Shown one piece after another: positions 19,536 to 30,048 of a stretch of DNA of 64,000 bases (positions within the stretch are counted from its first letter, which is position 1; the number at the start of each line of letters is the position of its first letter). Source of the DNA: Roseivivax marinus (GTDB lineage: Bacteria; Pseudomonadota; Alphaproteobacteria; Rhodobacterales; Rhodobacteraceae); contig NZ_FOAI01000003.1 in assembly GCF_900109705.1 (NCBI RefSeq), positions 310,001 through 374,000 of the forward strand. The letters are read 5' to 3'. Under the pieces are notes generated by a model, which worked only from the letters and a program-made list of their open reading frames with translations, made no database searches and had not been told where the DNA came from. Both the position numbers and the translations under genes were made by a program.

Positions 19536-20425
19536 GAGGGGGTGTCTCCGGAGACGAAGAGGGCCGCGGCGTCCTGTGCGCGGGCGAACGCGGTCTCGCG
19601 ATCGGCGCCCGCGCGCTCGGCGGCGATATGCGCGGCCATGAAGGTGTCGCCCGCGCCCGTCACGCGCGTGACGAGGACCTCGGGCGGACACCGGGTGAGG
19701 GTGAGATCGGCGGTCGCGTCGCAGCTCTCTGCGCCGCCGTGGGTGACCAGTGCGCGCGCCGCGCCGCGGTCCACAAGCGCTTGGGCCGCGGTCGTGGCGT
19801 CGTCGAAGCGGGTCTTGCAGAGAATGCCCGCCTCCTCGCAATTGACGTAGAGTGTGCCCCGGCCCGCGCGCAGGAACGGCAGCAGCCGGTCGGCCTTGCC
19901 CGGCGAGGCCGGCGCGATACGCAGGTCCGCGGCACGGAAATCGTCCGAGCGGGCAATTTCCTCCAGCAACTGCGCGGTCAGGTTCCCGTCGAGCGCCACT
20001 GCGCCCTGGTAGGGCTGATGCGCGCTGCCGAGCGTGCCGTCGGTCAGAGGCCGCAGGATCTTGGCGCCCGCGGCCTCGAGGGAATGCGCGTCGGCGATCG
20101 CGGCGATCAGTCCGTTGGCGCCCTCGACGGCCATGTATCGGTCGGTCGGCAGGTCGTCCGAGCGGTAGACGAAGGAGGTCTCGAGGCCGAGGCCGATGCA
20201 TTCCGCCATCAATTCGTCGCCCTCGGGGTCGCGGCCCACCGCTGACAACAGCGCGGGCCGCAGTCCGAACCGCGCCAGTGTCATCGCGATATTGAGTGCG
20301 ACGCCCCCCGGCAGCTTCACGATGCGCCCGGGCACATCCGCCCCCTTCGCCATCTGGGCGGGCGAGCGGCCGATGACGTCCCAGAGAACGGAGCCGATGC
20401 ACAGGATTTCGGGACGGGCAATCAT
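19532..20425 (-). CDS. psuK: PfkB-family kinase, probable pseudouridine kinase
   Basis: A 297-residue ribokinase-like sugar kinase. The N-terminal PfkB pattern is GGVALNIAMTLARFG and the catalytic/ATP motif TRVTGAGDTFMAA is near the C-terminus. Coupling to psuG makes phosphorylation of pseudouridine the likely reaction, so this is called from context as much as from sequence. The ATG at 20425 begins MIARPEILCIGSVLWDVIG, a normal start for the family; an upstream ATG adds an unlikely Arg/Cys-rich tail. Confidence 0.85.
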
Positions 20426-20565
20426 GGCGGCGGTTGTGACCGACGCGCAGCGGCCGCGCAAGACGGCAATGAGGCAGCGCCGCATTGCCCACGCTTACCC
20501 TTGACCTAAGCTGTGTTCCGAACGGCCGCTCGGCCCGCGACCATATCAATGTTCAGGAGGGCCAA

Positions 20566-21873
20566 ATGCGCCGTTTCCTCTCGTTTCTCACCGCGTTCGT
20601 CATGCTCGCGGCATCCGCTGTCCACGCGCACGAGGTGCGCCCCGCAATCGCGGACCTGACGGCAGAGGACGGCGCGCTGAGCATGACCGTGACGATGAAC
20701 GGCGAGGCGGCGGTTGCCGGGCTTGACCTTGAGGGTGTCGAGGACACCAACGCCACCGAGCTCTCGGCCGAGGTGGACGACCTCCGCCAGCTTCCTCCCG
20801 AGGAGCTTGCCGCGCGGATCGAAGACATGGGCGACGACATCGCGAACCGCATTTCGGTCACCGCCGACGGCGCCGAAGTGCCACTTGCGCTGGAAGCTGT
20901 CGAGGTCGGTCCGATGGGCAACACCGAGCTCCCCCGCGATACTGTCCTGACCTTCTCGGGCGACCTGCCGCAGGCCGCGACGGAGCTTCGCGTGACGTGG
21001 CCCGCAGAATACGGCCAGGCGGTGCTGCGCCAGCAGGGCGTGGATGAGCCCTACACGGGTTATCTCGATCCCGGCCAGCAATCCGACGCGATCGCGCTGT
21101 CGGGCGGTGGCGCGGACAGCGCGTTCGGCGCCTTTGCACGCTACATCCCGGTCGGGTTCGAGCACATCGTGCCCATGGGCCTGGACCACATCCTCTTCGT
21201 GCTGGGTCTCTTCTTCCTCGCGCCGCGGGTGCGGGCGCTCTTGTGGCAGGTGTCGGCCTTCACCGCCGCGCATACGGTGACGCTCGCGGCGGGAGCCCTG
21301 GGGGTGGTGAGTGTTCCGGCCTCGGTGGTTGAGCCGATCATCGCGGCGTCCATTGTCTACGTCGCGGTCGAGAACATCCTGTCGCGCGGACTGTCGCCGT
21401 GGCGCCCGGCGGTGGTGTTCGTCTTCGGTCTGCTGCACGGGCTGGGCTTCGCGTCGGTCCTGCAGGAATTCGGCCTGCCGCAAAGCCAGTTCGTCCCGGC
21501 GCTTCTAGGCTTCAACGTGGGCGTCGAGGTCGGCCAGCTCTTCGTCATCGCCGTTGCGTTCCTGATCGTGGCTTACGCGTTGAAGGTCGACCGGCTCGAC
21601 GCCGATCCGCGCCGTGCGCAGATTGTCTACGGCATCCTCACGCTTGCCTTCGTGGCGCTGGCCTTCGGGCTCAACGGAACCGCGTTCGTGGAGACGATGG
21701 GCGCATCAGCACCGGTCTTCCTGGTGCCGCTGGCCGCGCTGGCCGCGCTGTGCGGGCTGGCGGCGTTCAATGTCGACAAGCTGAACGCCTACCGCGTCTA
21801 CGTGGCGACGCCGGCCTCGGCGGCCATTGCGCTCGTCGGCGGATACTGGTTCGTCGAGCGGGTCTTCCTCTGA
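20566..21873 (+). CDS. HupE/UreJ-like membrane protein
   Basis: A 435-residue protein: signal peptide (cleavage near VHAHE), a periplasmic domain of about 190 residues, then about seven hydrophobic helices beginning at FEHIVPMGLDHILFVLGLFF, the HupE/UreJ_2 signature. His-containing helices (GLDHILF, AAHTVTL, LLHGLGFAS) resemble those proposed to bind or pass nickel in HupE/UreJ, but no urease or hydrogenase gene is near, so substrate is unknown. AGGAGG precedes the ATG at 20566. Confidence 0.82.
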   Translation: MRRFLSFLTAFVMLAASAVHAHEVRPAIADLTAEDGALSMTVTMNGEAAVAGLDLEGVEDTNATELSAEVDDLRQLPPEELAARIEDMGDDIANRISVTADGAEVPLALEAVEVGPMGNTELPRDTVLTFSGDLPQAATELRVTWPAEYGQAVLRQQGVDEPYTGYLDPGQQSDAIALSGGGADSAFGAFARYIPVGFEHIVPMGLDHILFVLGLFFLAPRVRALLWQVSAFTAAHTVTLAAGALGVVSVPASVVEPIIAASIVYVAVENILSRGLSPWRPAVVFVFGLLHGLGFASVLQEFGLPQSQFVPALLGFNVGVEVGQLFVIAVAFLIVAYALKVDRLDADPRRAQIVYGILTLAFVALAFGLNGTAFVETMGASAPVFLVPLAALAALCGLAAFNVDKLNAYRVYVATPASAAIALVGGYWFVERVFL

Positions 21874-22086
21874 CGATCCACGGACCTTCGCGCGGTCGCG
21901 GTCGGACAGGCAGGGGCAAACGTCGGTCGGGGGTTGCTCCGGCCGCCGGATTGCGCTAGACGCGCGCCACTTCAACTCCGCAGGCGGGGCAGGGCGGCTC
22001 GGGACAGACATCCCCGGACGTCCACCGGTTGGACCCACAGGTCCATGTGCTCCGCCGAGGCTCGAAACCGGAAAGGATATCAGGGC

Positions 22087-22878
22087 ATGGCTCTTCCCGA
22101 GTTCTCCATGCGCCAGCTGCTTGAGGCAGGCGTGCACTTCGGCCACCAGACGCAGCGCTGGAACCCCCGCATGGGCGAGTTCATCTACGGCGCGCGCAAC
22201 GGCATTCACATCGTCGACCTGACGCAGACCGTCCCGATGCTGGACGCCGCGCTCAATGTCATCCGCGAAACCGTTGCGAAGAACGGCCGCGTGCTGTTCG
22301 TCGGCACCAAGCGCCAGGCGCAGCAGCCGATCGCCGACGCCGCCGAGCGTTGCGCGCAGTACTACATGAACCACCGCTGGCTGGGCGGCACGCTCACCAA
22401 CTGGCAGACCGTCTCGCAGTCGATCAACCGTCTGAAGTCGATCGACGAGCAGATGGACCAGGGTGCCGAGGGCCTCACCAAGAAAGAGCGCCTCGGCATG
22501 GAGCGCGAGCAGGCCAAACTGCAGGCGTCGCTCGGCGGCATCCGCGAGATGGGTGGCGTTCCGGACCTGCTGTTCGTCATCGACGTCAAGAAAGAGCAGC
22601 TGGCCATCGCCGAAGCCAAGAAGCTCGGCATCCCGGTCGTGGCCGTGGTCGATACCAACTGCTCGCCCGACGGCGTTGACTACATCATCCCCGGCAACGA
22701 CGACGCGGCCCGCGCCATCGCGCTTTACTGCGATCTCGCCAGCCGTGCCGCGCTTGACGGCATGACCGCCCAGCTTGAAGGCGCAGGCGTCGACATCGGC
22801 GCGCTCGAGGACCAGGGCGAAGAGGTCGAGCCGGCCGCAGAGCCGGCCGCTGCCGAAGGCGCGGACCAGACCGCCTGA
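22087..22878 (+). CDS. rpsB: 30S ribosomal protein S2
   Basis: A 263-residue S2 starting [20 protein letters not shown], with [19 protein letters not shown] and [14 protein letters not shown], all strongly conserved. The last 25 residues are an acidic Ala/Glu tail usual in alphaproteobacterial S2. It is followed by tsf, the near-universal pairing. The 213-base region before it presumably carries the promoter and any S2 feedback site; I could not define one. Confidence 0.97.
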   Translation: MALPEFSMRQLLEAGVHFGHQTQRWNPRMGEFIYGARNGIHIVDLTQTVPMLDAALNVIRETVAKNGRVLFVGTKRQAQQPIADAAERCAQYYMNHRWLGGTLTNWQTVSQSINRLKSIDEQMDQGAEGLTKKERLGMEREQAKLQASLGGIREMGGVPDLLFVIDVKKEQLAIAEAKKLGIPVVAVVDTNCSPDGVDYIIPGNDDAARAIALYCDLASRAALDGMTAQLEGAGVDIGALEDQGEEVEPAAEPAAAEGADQTA

Positions 22879-22972
22879 GCGAGCTGTCGCATAAGCGACA
22901 CGCGACTTTGACATGAGGGGCGGCGGGCCGCGGGCCTGCCCCCCGATCCGAACGAAGATGAGGAGAGCCGTG

Positions 22973-23848
22973 ATGGCGATCACCGCTGCACAGGTGAAAG
23001 AACTGCGCGAGATGACCGGCGCAGGCATGATGGATGCCAAGAAGGCGCTGACCGAGAACGACGGCGACATGGACGCCGCCGTCGACTGGCTGCGCACCAA
23101 GGGCCTCGCCAAGGCGGCCAAGAAGTCGGGCCGCACCGCGGCCGAGGGCCTCGTCGCCGTCAACGTCGAGGGCAACACCGGCGTCGCGGTCGAGGTCAAC
23201 GCCGAGACCGACTTCGTCGCAAAGAACGCCGACTTCCAGTCGATGGTCCGTGACATCGCCGACAAGGCCGTGACCGTGGACAGCGTTGACGCTCTGGCGA
23301 CCGCGGACATGGGTGGCAAGACCGTTCAGGACGCAATCACCGACAAGATCGCCACCATCGGCGAGAACATGTCGCTGCGCCGCATGGCGAAGATCGAGGG
23401 CGAAACCATCGCCACCTACGTGCACAATGCCGCGGCCGACAACATGGGCCAGATCGGTGTGCTCGTGGCGATGACCGGCTCGAACGAGGCATTCGGCCGC
23501 CAGGTTGCGATGCACATCGCGGCATCGAACCCCGCAGCGCTTTCCGAGGCCGAGCTCGACGCATCGGTCGTCGAGAAGGAAAAGCAGGTCCAGATGGACA
23601 TCGCCCGCGAGTCCGGAAAGCCGGAGCAGGTCATCGAGAAGATGATCGAGGGCCGCATGAAGAAGTTCCTCGCCGAAGTGACCCTGCTTGGTCAGGCCTT
23701 CGTCGTCGACCCCGACAAGACCGTTGCCCAGGCCGCGGCCGATGCCGGCGTCGAGATCACCGGCTACGTCCGCCTCGCCGTGGGCGAGGGGATCGAGAAG
23801 GAGAAGGAAGACTTCGCCGCCGAGGTCGCCAAGGCCGCGCAGGGCTGA
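22973..23848 (+). CDS. tsf: Elongation factor Ts
   Basis: Nucleotide-exchange factor for EF-Tu, 291 residues. The N-terminal UBA-like part ([20 protein letters not shown]) and the core EF-Tu contact region ([10 protein letters not shown]) are present. GAGGAG lies just before the ATG at 22973. Cotranscribed with rpsB; a strong terminator follows. Confidence 0.97.
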   Translation: MAITAAQVKELREMTGAGMMDAKKALTENDGDMDAAVDWLRTKGLAKAAKKSGRTAAEGLVAVNVEGNTGVAVEVNAETDFVAKNADFQSMVRDIADKAVTVDSVDALATADMGGKTVQDAITDKIATIGENMSLRRMAKIEGETIATYVHNAAADNMGQIGVLVAMTGSNEAFGRQVAMHIAASNPAALSEAELDASVVEKEKQVQMDIARESGKPEQVIEKMIEGRMKKFLAEVTLLGQAFVVDPDKTVAQAAADAGVEITGYVRLAVGEGIEKEKEDFAAEVAKAAQG

Positions 23849-23878
23849 GCCCTTTTTCCGACGCACTGGACACGAATG

Positions 23879-23907
23879 GAAGCCGCCCCGAAGGGCGGCT
23901 TCTTTCT
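23879..23907 (+). terminator. Rho-independent terminator after tsf
   Basis: GAAGCCGCC (23879-23887) pairs with GGCGGCTTC (23894-23902), followed by TTTCT. About 30 bases after the tsf stop. Confidence 0.85.
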
Positions 23908-24260
23908 GTTTGAAACAAGCGTCTTGCTATGTGTACTTCAATCGCTTCACGACGTCTGGACGCCCCCCGAAGACATTGGGGAGAAGGTGGAAGGTCATCC
24001 TGTCGGTGCGGACGGTCCGGCGGCAATCGCACCGGTCGGAGCCGCGGCGCGACCCCGGGGGGTCGCCGCGACCGGAGGTCCCGAAAATACGGGGTCCGGC
24101 CGCGTGTTCCCCGGTCTTGCGACCGTCACTCACGGAACATGATCAGGATGGCGAATAGTCGCCGATCGAGGTAGTCCGGTTTTCCTGACCTAGCGTCATA
24201 AACCGTCCGCTACGCGCCTCGGGCCGCAGCATTCGGTCGTCACGCACGGTCAACGCGTAC
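23908..24260. other. 353-base gene-free stretch between convergent tsf and luxR-type gene
   Basis: I see no conserved ORF, RNA gene or repeat here. It lies between two convergent 3' ends, so it need not hold promoters. Confidence 0.4.
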
Positions 24261-25022
24261 TCACATGTCCAGCACGAACATCTGGTTCTGGAAGGCCGCC
24301 TTCATTACGGCCTGCGCCGTGGTCTCGACGTTCAGTGCTTCGCGCGCGAGCCGCAGGTGCTTTTCCACGGTCGCCTGTGTCAGCCCCATGATCTGCGCGA
24401 TATCGGCCATGGTCTTGCCGCCACCGACCCATTCGAGCGCCTCGCGCTGCCGCTTTGTCAGCGACTGGTTCGGCGGAACGTAGGGCAGGGTGAGGATCTT
24501 GAGATGCACGATGTTGTTCATCAGCACGATATCGTCGCCATGCCTGGCCCATTTCGCGTCGACCTCGTCCTGGGACGTGCCCGGGCGCGCGGTCAGTGCA
24601 ATCGCGCCCTTGGCCCTGTTCGACACCGATCGAAAGCTGATCGAGTAGCCGGCGGTCACGTCGCATGACCGGTTGAAGTCGATCACACGACGCTCTTCCG
24701 GTGTCAGCGTGCCGGTCTCGACCATGTCGGCCAACACCTTCCATGAGCACGCGCCGTCATTGTCGAGCGCCCAGCGGACCATCGGCGCCGAGTGGTAGAG
24801 CCGCTGGCCGACGAAGGTGTCGGTGTAGCTCTGGTCGTGGTTCGTCAGCATAACGAAGTCGTTGGGATCGCCCAGCGAGTTCGGGGTGCGGAAGCGCGTG
24901 AACCCGTAGAACAGGCGGTCGAACCCGTACTCTGCCATCCGCTCGCAATGGGTGGACCACAGCGCCTCGATGGAATCCGAGTTGGTGAGTTTGACGAGGT
25001 AGTCGCGGTCGCGCGGGGTCAT
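24261..25022 (-). CDS. LuxR-type transcriptional regulator with autoinducer-binding-like domain (solo)
   Basis: A 253-residue protein with an autoinducer-binding-like domain (about 20-170) and a C-terminal LuxR HTH (about 187-245; LTKRQREALEWVGGGKTMADIA and GLTQATVEKHL). No luxI-type synthase is in the window. The usual AHL-pocket Asp-Pro is replaced by SAPMV (78-82), although a tryptophan equivalent to W85 remains (SWKVL). It may therefore bind another ligand or none. Orphan LuxR proteins of this shape are common in Roseobacters. Confidence 0.85.
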   Translation of the reverse strand: MTPRDRDYLVKLTNSDSIEALWSTHCERMAEYGFDRLFYGFTRFRTPNSLGDPNDFVMLTNHDQSYTDTFVGQRLYHSAPMVRWALDNDGACSWKVLADMVETGTLTPEERRVIDFNRSCDVTAGYSISFRSVSNRAKGAIALTARPGTSQDEVDAKWARHGDDIVLMNNIVHLKILTLPYVPPNQSLTKRQREALEWVGGGKTMADIAQIMGLTQATVEKHLRLAREALNVETTAQAVMKAAFQNQMFVLDM

Positions 25023-25151
25023 CTGGGTCGCTCTCGTGGCACGTTGAACGTCGGCAATTTACGTTCGGTCACGCGGCACTGTCCAGATCTCGCGGCGTCG
25101 CAGCGATGCGCCATCGCAAAGCTGCATCGCTGCCACGCGCGGGTTCCGGGC

Positions 25152-25472
25152 TCAGTCGCGTGCGCCGATTTCCTGGATCGCGGTGAAGCCTTCGAATTGC
25201 GGAGTCCCGTCGTAGAGCTTGCGGGTTTCGCCAGCGCCTTTATGCGCGGCGCGAAAGGCATCGCTGCGCGTCCAGGCCTGAAAATGCTCTTCGGTCTGCC
25301 AGACGGTGTGCGACGCGTAGAGGATGCGACCGTCGGTCTCGGAGCCCTTGAGCATGTGGAAACCGACGAAGCCGTCCATCTCCTTGAGGTGGCTGTCGCG
25401 GTTGAGCCAGAGCGCCTCGAACGCCTCGGCATTCTCCACGGGCACGGTAAAGCGGTTCATGGCAAGGTACAT
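25152..25472 (-). CDS. Antibiotic biosynthesis monooxygenase (ABM)-family protein, HmoA/B-like
   Basis: A 106-residue dimeric ferredoxin-like-fold protein beginning MYLAMNRFTVPVENAEAFEALW, with FVGFHMLKGS and HTVWQTEEHFQAWTRSDAF, the pattern of ABM-domain heme-degrading monooxygenases (HmoA/HmoB, IsdG-like). Heme degradation is not certain; many of these are quinol or stress-related monooxygenases. The start could be the ATG four codons downstream. It lies alone between the LuxR gene and pobA, with an AT-rich patch (about 25,560-25,595) upstream. Confidence 0.75.
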   Translation of the reverse strand: MYLAMNRFTVPVENAEAFEALWLNRDSHLKEMDGFVGFHMLKGSETDGRILYASHTVWQTEEHFQAWTRSDAFRAAHKGAGETRKLYDGTPQFEGFTAIQEIGARD

Positions 25473-25640
25473 GGGCGCGGTCCCTCAACTTGTGTTCGCC
25501 GGGACCGTTTCGCAGAACGATGCAACGGTCAATGCGGCGCGGTAATACGCGATGCAGATGAGCTTTTTATTTACATAATACTAATTACCGGACTCATGTG
25601 CGCGACGCCGTGGCGGACCTCTCCGATCCGCCCCGCGCGT

Positions 25641-26840
<1,200 letters not shown>

Positions 26841-26901
26841 TTAGAAACCGGGCCCGCCGCAAGACATGGACAGACGTTCCATTGTGCTGCACATCTCGAA
26901 C

Positions 26902-27759
26902 ATGACTGCCCACGAGCCGATCCCCGATTACGCGCTTTACGGCGAGACCGGCGCGTTTCCGGACCTACTCCACGCCGAGACCGTGCAGGACCGCGCGTCG
27001 CTGCACGATTGGCGGATTGCGCCTCACCGGCACGAAGGGTTGTCGCAGGTGTTCGTGCTGGTGCGCGGCGGCGGTCGGATCACGGTGGACGGGCACGAGC
27101 ACGCGCTCGCCCTGCCCGGCCTGATCTTCATGCCGCGCCGGGTGGTGCACGGCTTCACCTTCGCGCAGGGCACGGTGGGCCACGTCATCACCCTGCCCGA
27201 CCGTGCGTTTCCCGAGGTCTTCGGACCGGCCAGCGCACTGGCGCCACGGCTCAAGCTCTGGTGCGCCGCCTCCGCGCCGCGCTCCTCGCGGATGCTGGCC
27301 GATGCCATCGCGCGCGAACATCGGGGCCGTGCGCCGTTCCGCGACCCAATGCTGCGCGGGCTCGTCATGTCGCTTCTGTCCGAGGTGGCGCGCGCGGCGC
27401 GGCCCGCCGATGCCCCGGCGAAACGCAGCCGCGCCGCCGCCCACATGGACCGCTTCGACCGGCTGATCCGGGCCCACCTGCGCGATCGCTGGAGGGTATC
27501 GGACTATGCCGACGCGGTGGGCCTTACCCCGCAGCAACTCAACCGTATCTGCCGCGGTGAAACCGGACGCGCGGCTGCCGCGCACGTGGAGGCGCAGCTC
27601 TTTCAGGAGGCGCGCCGCCATCTGGCTTACACGCGGATGACTGTGGCCGAGGTCGGCTACCGGCTGGGCTTCGACGACCCGGCCTATTTCAGCCGGGCCT
27701 TCCGACGGCACACCGGCCAGACCCCCAGCGAATACAGAGAGGGCGTCGACCCGTCCTAG
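26902..27759 (+). CDS. AraC-family regulator, probable activator of pobA
   Basis: A 285-residue regulator from this ATG (an upstream ATG at 26866 would add 12 residues; MTAHEPIPDYALYGE fits related PobR proteins better). N-terminal cupin-like domain (HRHEGLSQVFVLVRGGG) is followed by an AraC HTH pair, with GLTPQQLNRICRGETG and the signature VAEVGYRLGFDDPAYFSRAFRR near the C-terminus. Divergent position to pobA and the PobR-type N-terminus suggest it responds to 4-hydroxybenzoate; that is inference. Confidence 0.85.
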   Translation: MTAHEPIPDYALYGETGAFPDLLHAETVQDRASLHDWRIAPHRHEGLSQVFVLVRGGGRITVDGHEHALALPGLIFMPRRVVHGFTFAQGTVGHVITLPDRAFPEVFGPASALAPRLKLWCAASAPRSSRMLADAIAREHRGRAPFRDPMLRGLVMSLLSEVARAARPADAPAKRSRAAAHMDRFDRLIRAHLRDRWRVSDYADAVGLTPQQLNRICRGETGRAAAAHVEAQLFQEARRHLAYTRMTVAEVGYRLGFDDPAYFSRAFRRHTGQTPSEYREGVDPS

Positions 27760-27806
27760 GTCGACGCCCTCATCCTGTCATTCTCGGTGTTCAGGCGCTC
27801 AGGCGA

Positions 27807-29039
27807 TCAGAAGAACGCCTGGAGGCCGGTCTGGGCGCGGCCCAGGATCAGCGCGTGAACGTCATGGGTGCCCTCGTACGTGTTCACCGTCTCGAGGTTC
27901 ACCATGTGGCGGATCACCTGGAACTCGCCCGAGATGCCGTTGCCGCCGTGCATGTCCCGCGACATCCGCGCGATATCGAGCGCCTTGCCGCAGTTGTTGC
28001 GCTTGAGGATCGAGATCATCTCCGGCGCGGCCTTGGCTTCGTCCATCAGGCGCCCGACGCGCAGGATACCCTGAAGACCAAGCGCGATCTCGGTCTGCAT
28101 GTCGGCGAGCTTCTTCTGGAACAGCTGGGTCTGTGCCAGCGGACGGCCGAACTGCTTGCGGTCGAGCCCGTAGGAGCGTGCCGCGTGCCAGCAGAATTCG
28201 GCGGCGCCCATGACGCCCCAGGCGATGCCGTAGCGGGCGCGGTTGAGGCAACCGAACGGCCCCTTCAGGCCCTGCACGTTCGGCAGAAGCGCATCCTCCC
28301 CGACCTCGACACCTTCCATGACGATCTCGCCGGTGACCGAGGCGCGCAGGCTCAGCTTGTTGCCGATCTTGGGTGCCGACAGGCCCTTCATGCCCTTCTC
28401 CAGCACGAAGCCGCGGATCTTGCCGTCATGGGCGTCGGACTTTGCCCAGACCACGAATACGTCCGCGATGGGCGAGTTCGAAATCCACATCTTGGAGCCC
28501 GAGATGCGGTAGCCGCCGTCGATCTTCTCGGCGCGGGTCTTCATGCCTGCGGGGTCGGACCCGGCATCGGGCTCGGTCAGGCCGAAGCAGCCGATCCACT
28601 CGCCGCTGGAAAGCTTCGGCAGGTACTTCTTGCGCTGCTCCTCGGAGCCGTAGGCGTAGATGGGATACATCACGAGGCTCGACTGCACCGACATCATCGA
28701 GCGGTAGCCCGAATCCACGCGCTCGATCTCGCGCGCGACGAGGCCGTAGGACACGTAGGACGAGCCGAGCCCGCCGTATTCCTCGGGCAGCGTGACGCCC
28801 AGAAGGCCCATCTCGCCCATCTCGGCGAAGATCTCGGGCTCGACGGTTTCGCCCTCGAAAGCCGGACCGACGCGGGTCTGCAGCTTTTCCTGCGCGTAGG
28901 CGCGGGCGCTGTCGGCGATCATGCGCTCGTCTTCCTCGAGCTGGTCGGCCAGGCGGAACGGGTCCTCCCAGTCGAACTTGCCGAGATCGGGGGCGTCTTT
29001 CGGCTTCAGGGTCGGGGCGTTCTGGCTCATGTCGTTCAT
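27807..29039 (-). CDS. gcdH: Glutaryl-CoA dehydrogenase / acyl-CoA dehydrogenase
   Basis: FAD enzyme converting glutaryl-CoA to crotonyl-CoA and CO2 in lysine, tryptophan and aromatic breakdown. The 410-residue protein has the acyl-CoA dehydrogenase blocks [19 protein letters not shown] and [19 protein letters not shown], and the catalytic glutamate in [16 protein letters not shown]. The starting residues and the [21 protein letters not shown] stretch fit GcdH. Start at 29039 is preceded by GGAGG. Divergent from the LysR gene. Confidence 0.92.
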   Translation of the reverse strand: MNDMSQNAPTLKPKDAPDLGKFDWEDPFRLADQLEEDERMIADSARAYAQEKLQTRVGPAFEGETVEPEIFAEMGEMGLLGVTLPEEYGGLGSSYVSYGLVAREIERVDSGYRSMMSVQSSLVMYPIYAYGSEEQRKKYLPKLSSGEWIGCFGLTEPDAGSDPAGMKTRAEKIDGGYRISGSKMWISNSPIADVFVVWAKSDAHDGKIRGFVLEKGMKGLSAPKIGNKLSLRASVTGEIVMEGVEVGEDALLPNVQGLKGPFGCLNRARYGIAWGVMGAAEFCWHAARSYGLDRKQFGRPLAQTQLFQKKLADMQTEIALGLQGILRVGRLMDEAKAAPEMISILKRNNCGKALDIARMSRDMHGGNGISGEFQVIRHMVNLETVNTYEGTHDVHALILGRAQTGLQAFF

Positions 29040-29116
29040 GGCGGGGTCCTCCATTCGCTTGCGCGTACCATACCTTGCACGGTACGCATGGAAAAACGCC
29101 AATATCGCAAGAACGC

Positions 29117-30046
29117 ATGAGCAATCCGCAACAGAATGCGCGGGCGCGCCGTCTGATCCCGCCGCTAGGGGCCCTGCGCGCGCTCGAGTCGCTGGACCGG
29201 CTGGGCTCGGCCACGGCCGTCGCGCGCGAGCTGGACCTGAGTCAAAGCGCCGTCAGCCGCCAGATCCGGACGCTGGAGGACGGGCTGGAGGTGTCGCTGG
29301 TGCAGCGCGAGGGGCGCAACCTCGTGCTGACCGACGCGGCCCGCGACTACGCCCGCACGGTGCGCGGCGCGCTCGACCGGATTGCGCAGGCGTCGCTGGC
29401 GCTTCGCTTGCCGGCGCGCGCGGGCAGCCTCGACCTGGCCATGCTGCCGTCCTTCGGAATGCGCTGGCTCGTGCCACGGCTCGCCGATTTCGCCCGGCGA
29501 CACCCGGACATCACCATCAACCTCGCCACGCGGATCCGGCCGTGCGATTTCGCCACCGACCCGTTCGATGCCGCGCTGGAATTCGGCGGACCGCCGCGGC
29601 CGGGCACGCAGCGCCTCAAGCTGCGCCCCGAGCGCACCCTGCCCGTCTGCGCGCCCGACCTCGTGCCCGACGGTCCGTTGCCGCCCGAGGATCTGCATCA
29701 CCTGCCGCTTCTGCAGATGGAAACCCGGCCGGATGCCTGGCGCGACTGGTTCGCGGCGCACGGCGTCACCGTGGCGAGCAGCGGCACCGGCACCACGTTC
29801 GACCAGTTCACCGCCATGCGCGAGGGGGCGCAGGCGGGTCTCGGCGTGGCGCTCCTGCCGGATCACCTGACCGAGACCGAGTTGGCCACCGGAACGCTCG
29901 TGCGCGCCACTACGGCCGAGCCGGTCTCTCTCGGGGCCTACTGGCTGGTCTGGCCGACCGATCGCGCGGACGGTCCGGCGATCAACCGGTTCCGCGACTG
30001 GATTTCCACGCAGGCCGAGGCCGAGGACGATCCGCTGCCGCGCTGA
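29117..30046 (+). CDS. LysR-family regulator next to gcdH (GcvA-like)
   Basis: A 309-residue LysR regulator. The N-terminal winged helix includes [34 protein letters not shown] (residues about 17-50, quoted in part) and [15 protein letters not shown]; the effector domain (about 95-295) resembles GcvA-type proteins. With 77 bases between divergent ATGs, control of gcdH is likely. ATG at 29117 was chosen because the upstream ATG adds an atypical 14-residue tail. Confidence 0.86.
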   Translation: MSNPQQNARARRLIPPLGALRALESLDRLGSATAVARELDLSQSAVSRQIRTLEDGLEVSLVQREGRNLVLTDAARDYARTVRGALDRIAQASLALRLPARAGSLDLAMLPSFGMRWLVPRLADFARRHPDITINLATRIRPCDFATDPFDAALEFGGPPRPGTQRLKLRPERTLPVCAPDLVPDGPLPPEDLHHLPLLQMETRPDAWRDWFAAHGVTVASSGTGTTFDQFTAMREGAQAGLGVALLPDHLTETELATGTLVRATTAEPVSLGAYWLVWPTDRADGPAINRFRDWISTQAEAEDDPLPR

Positions 30047-30048
30047 CC

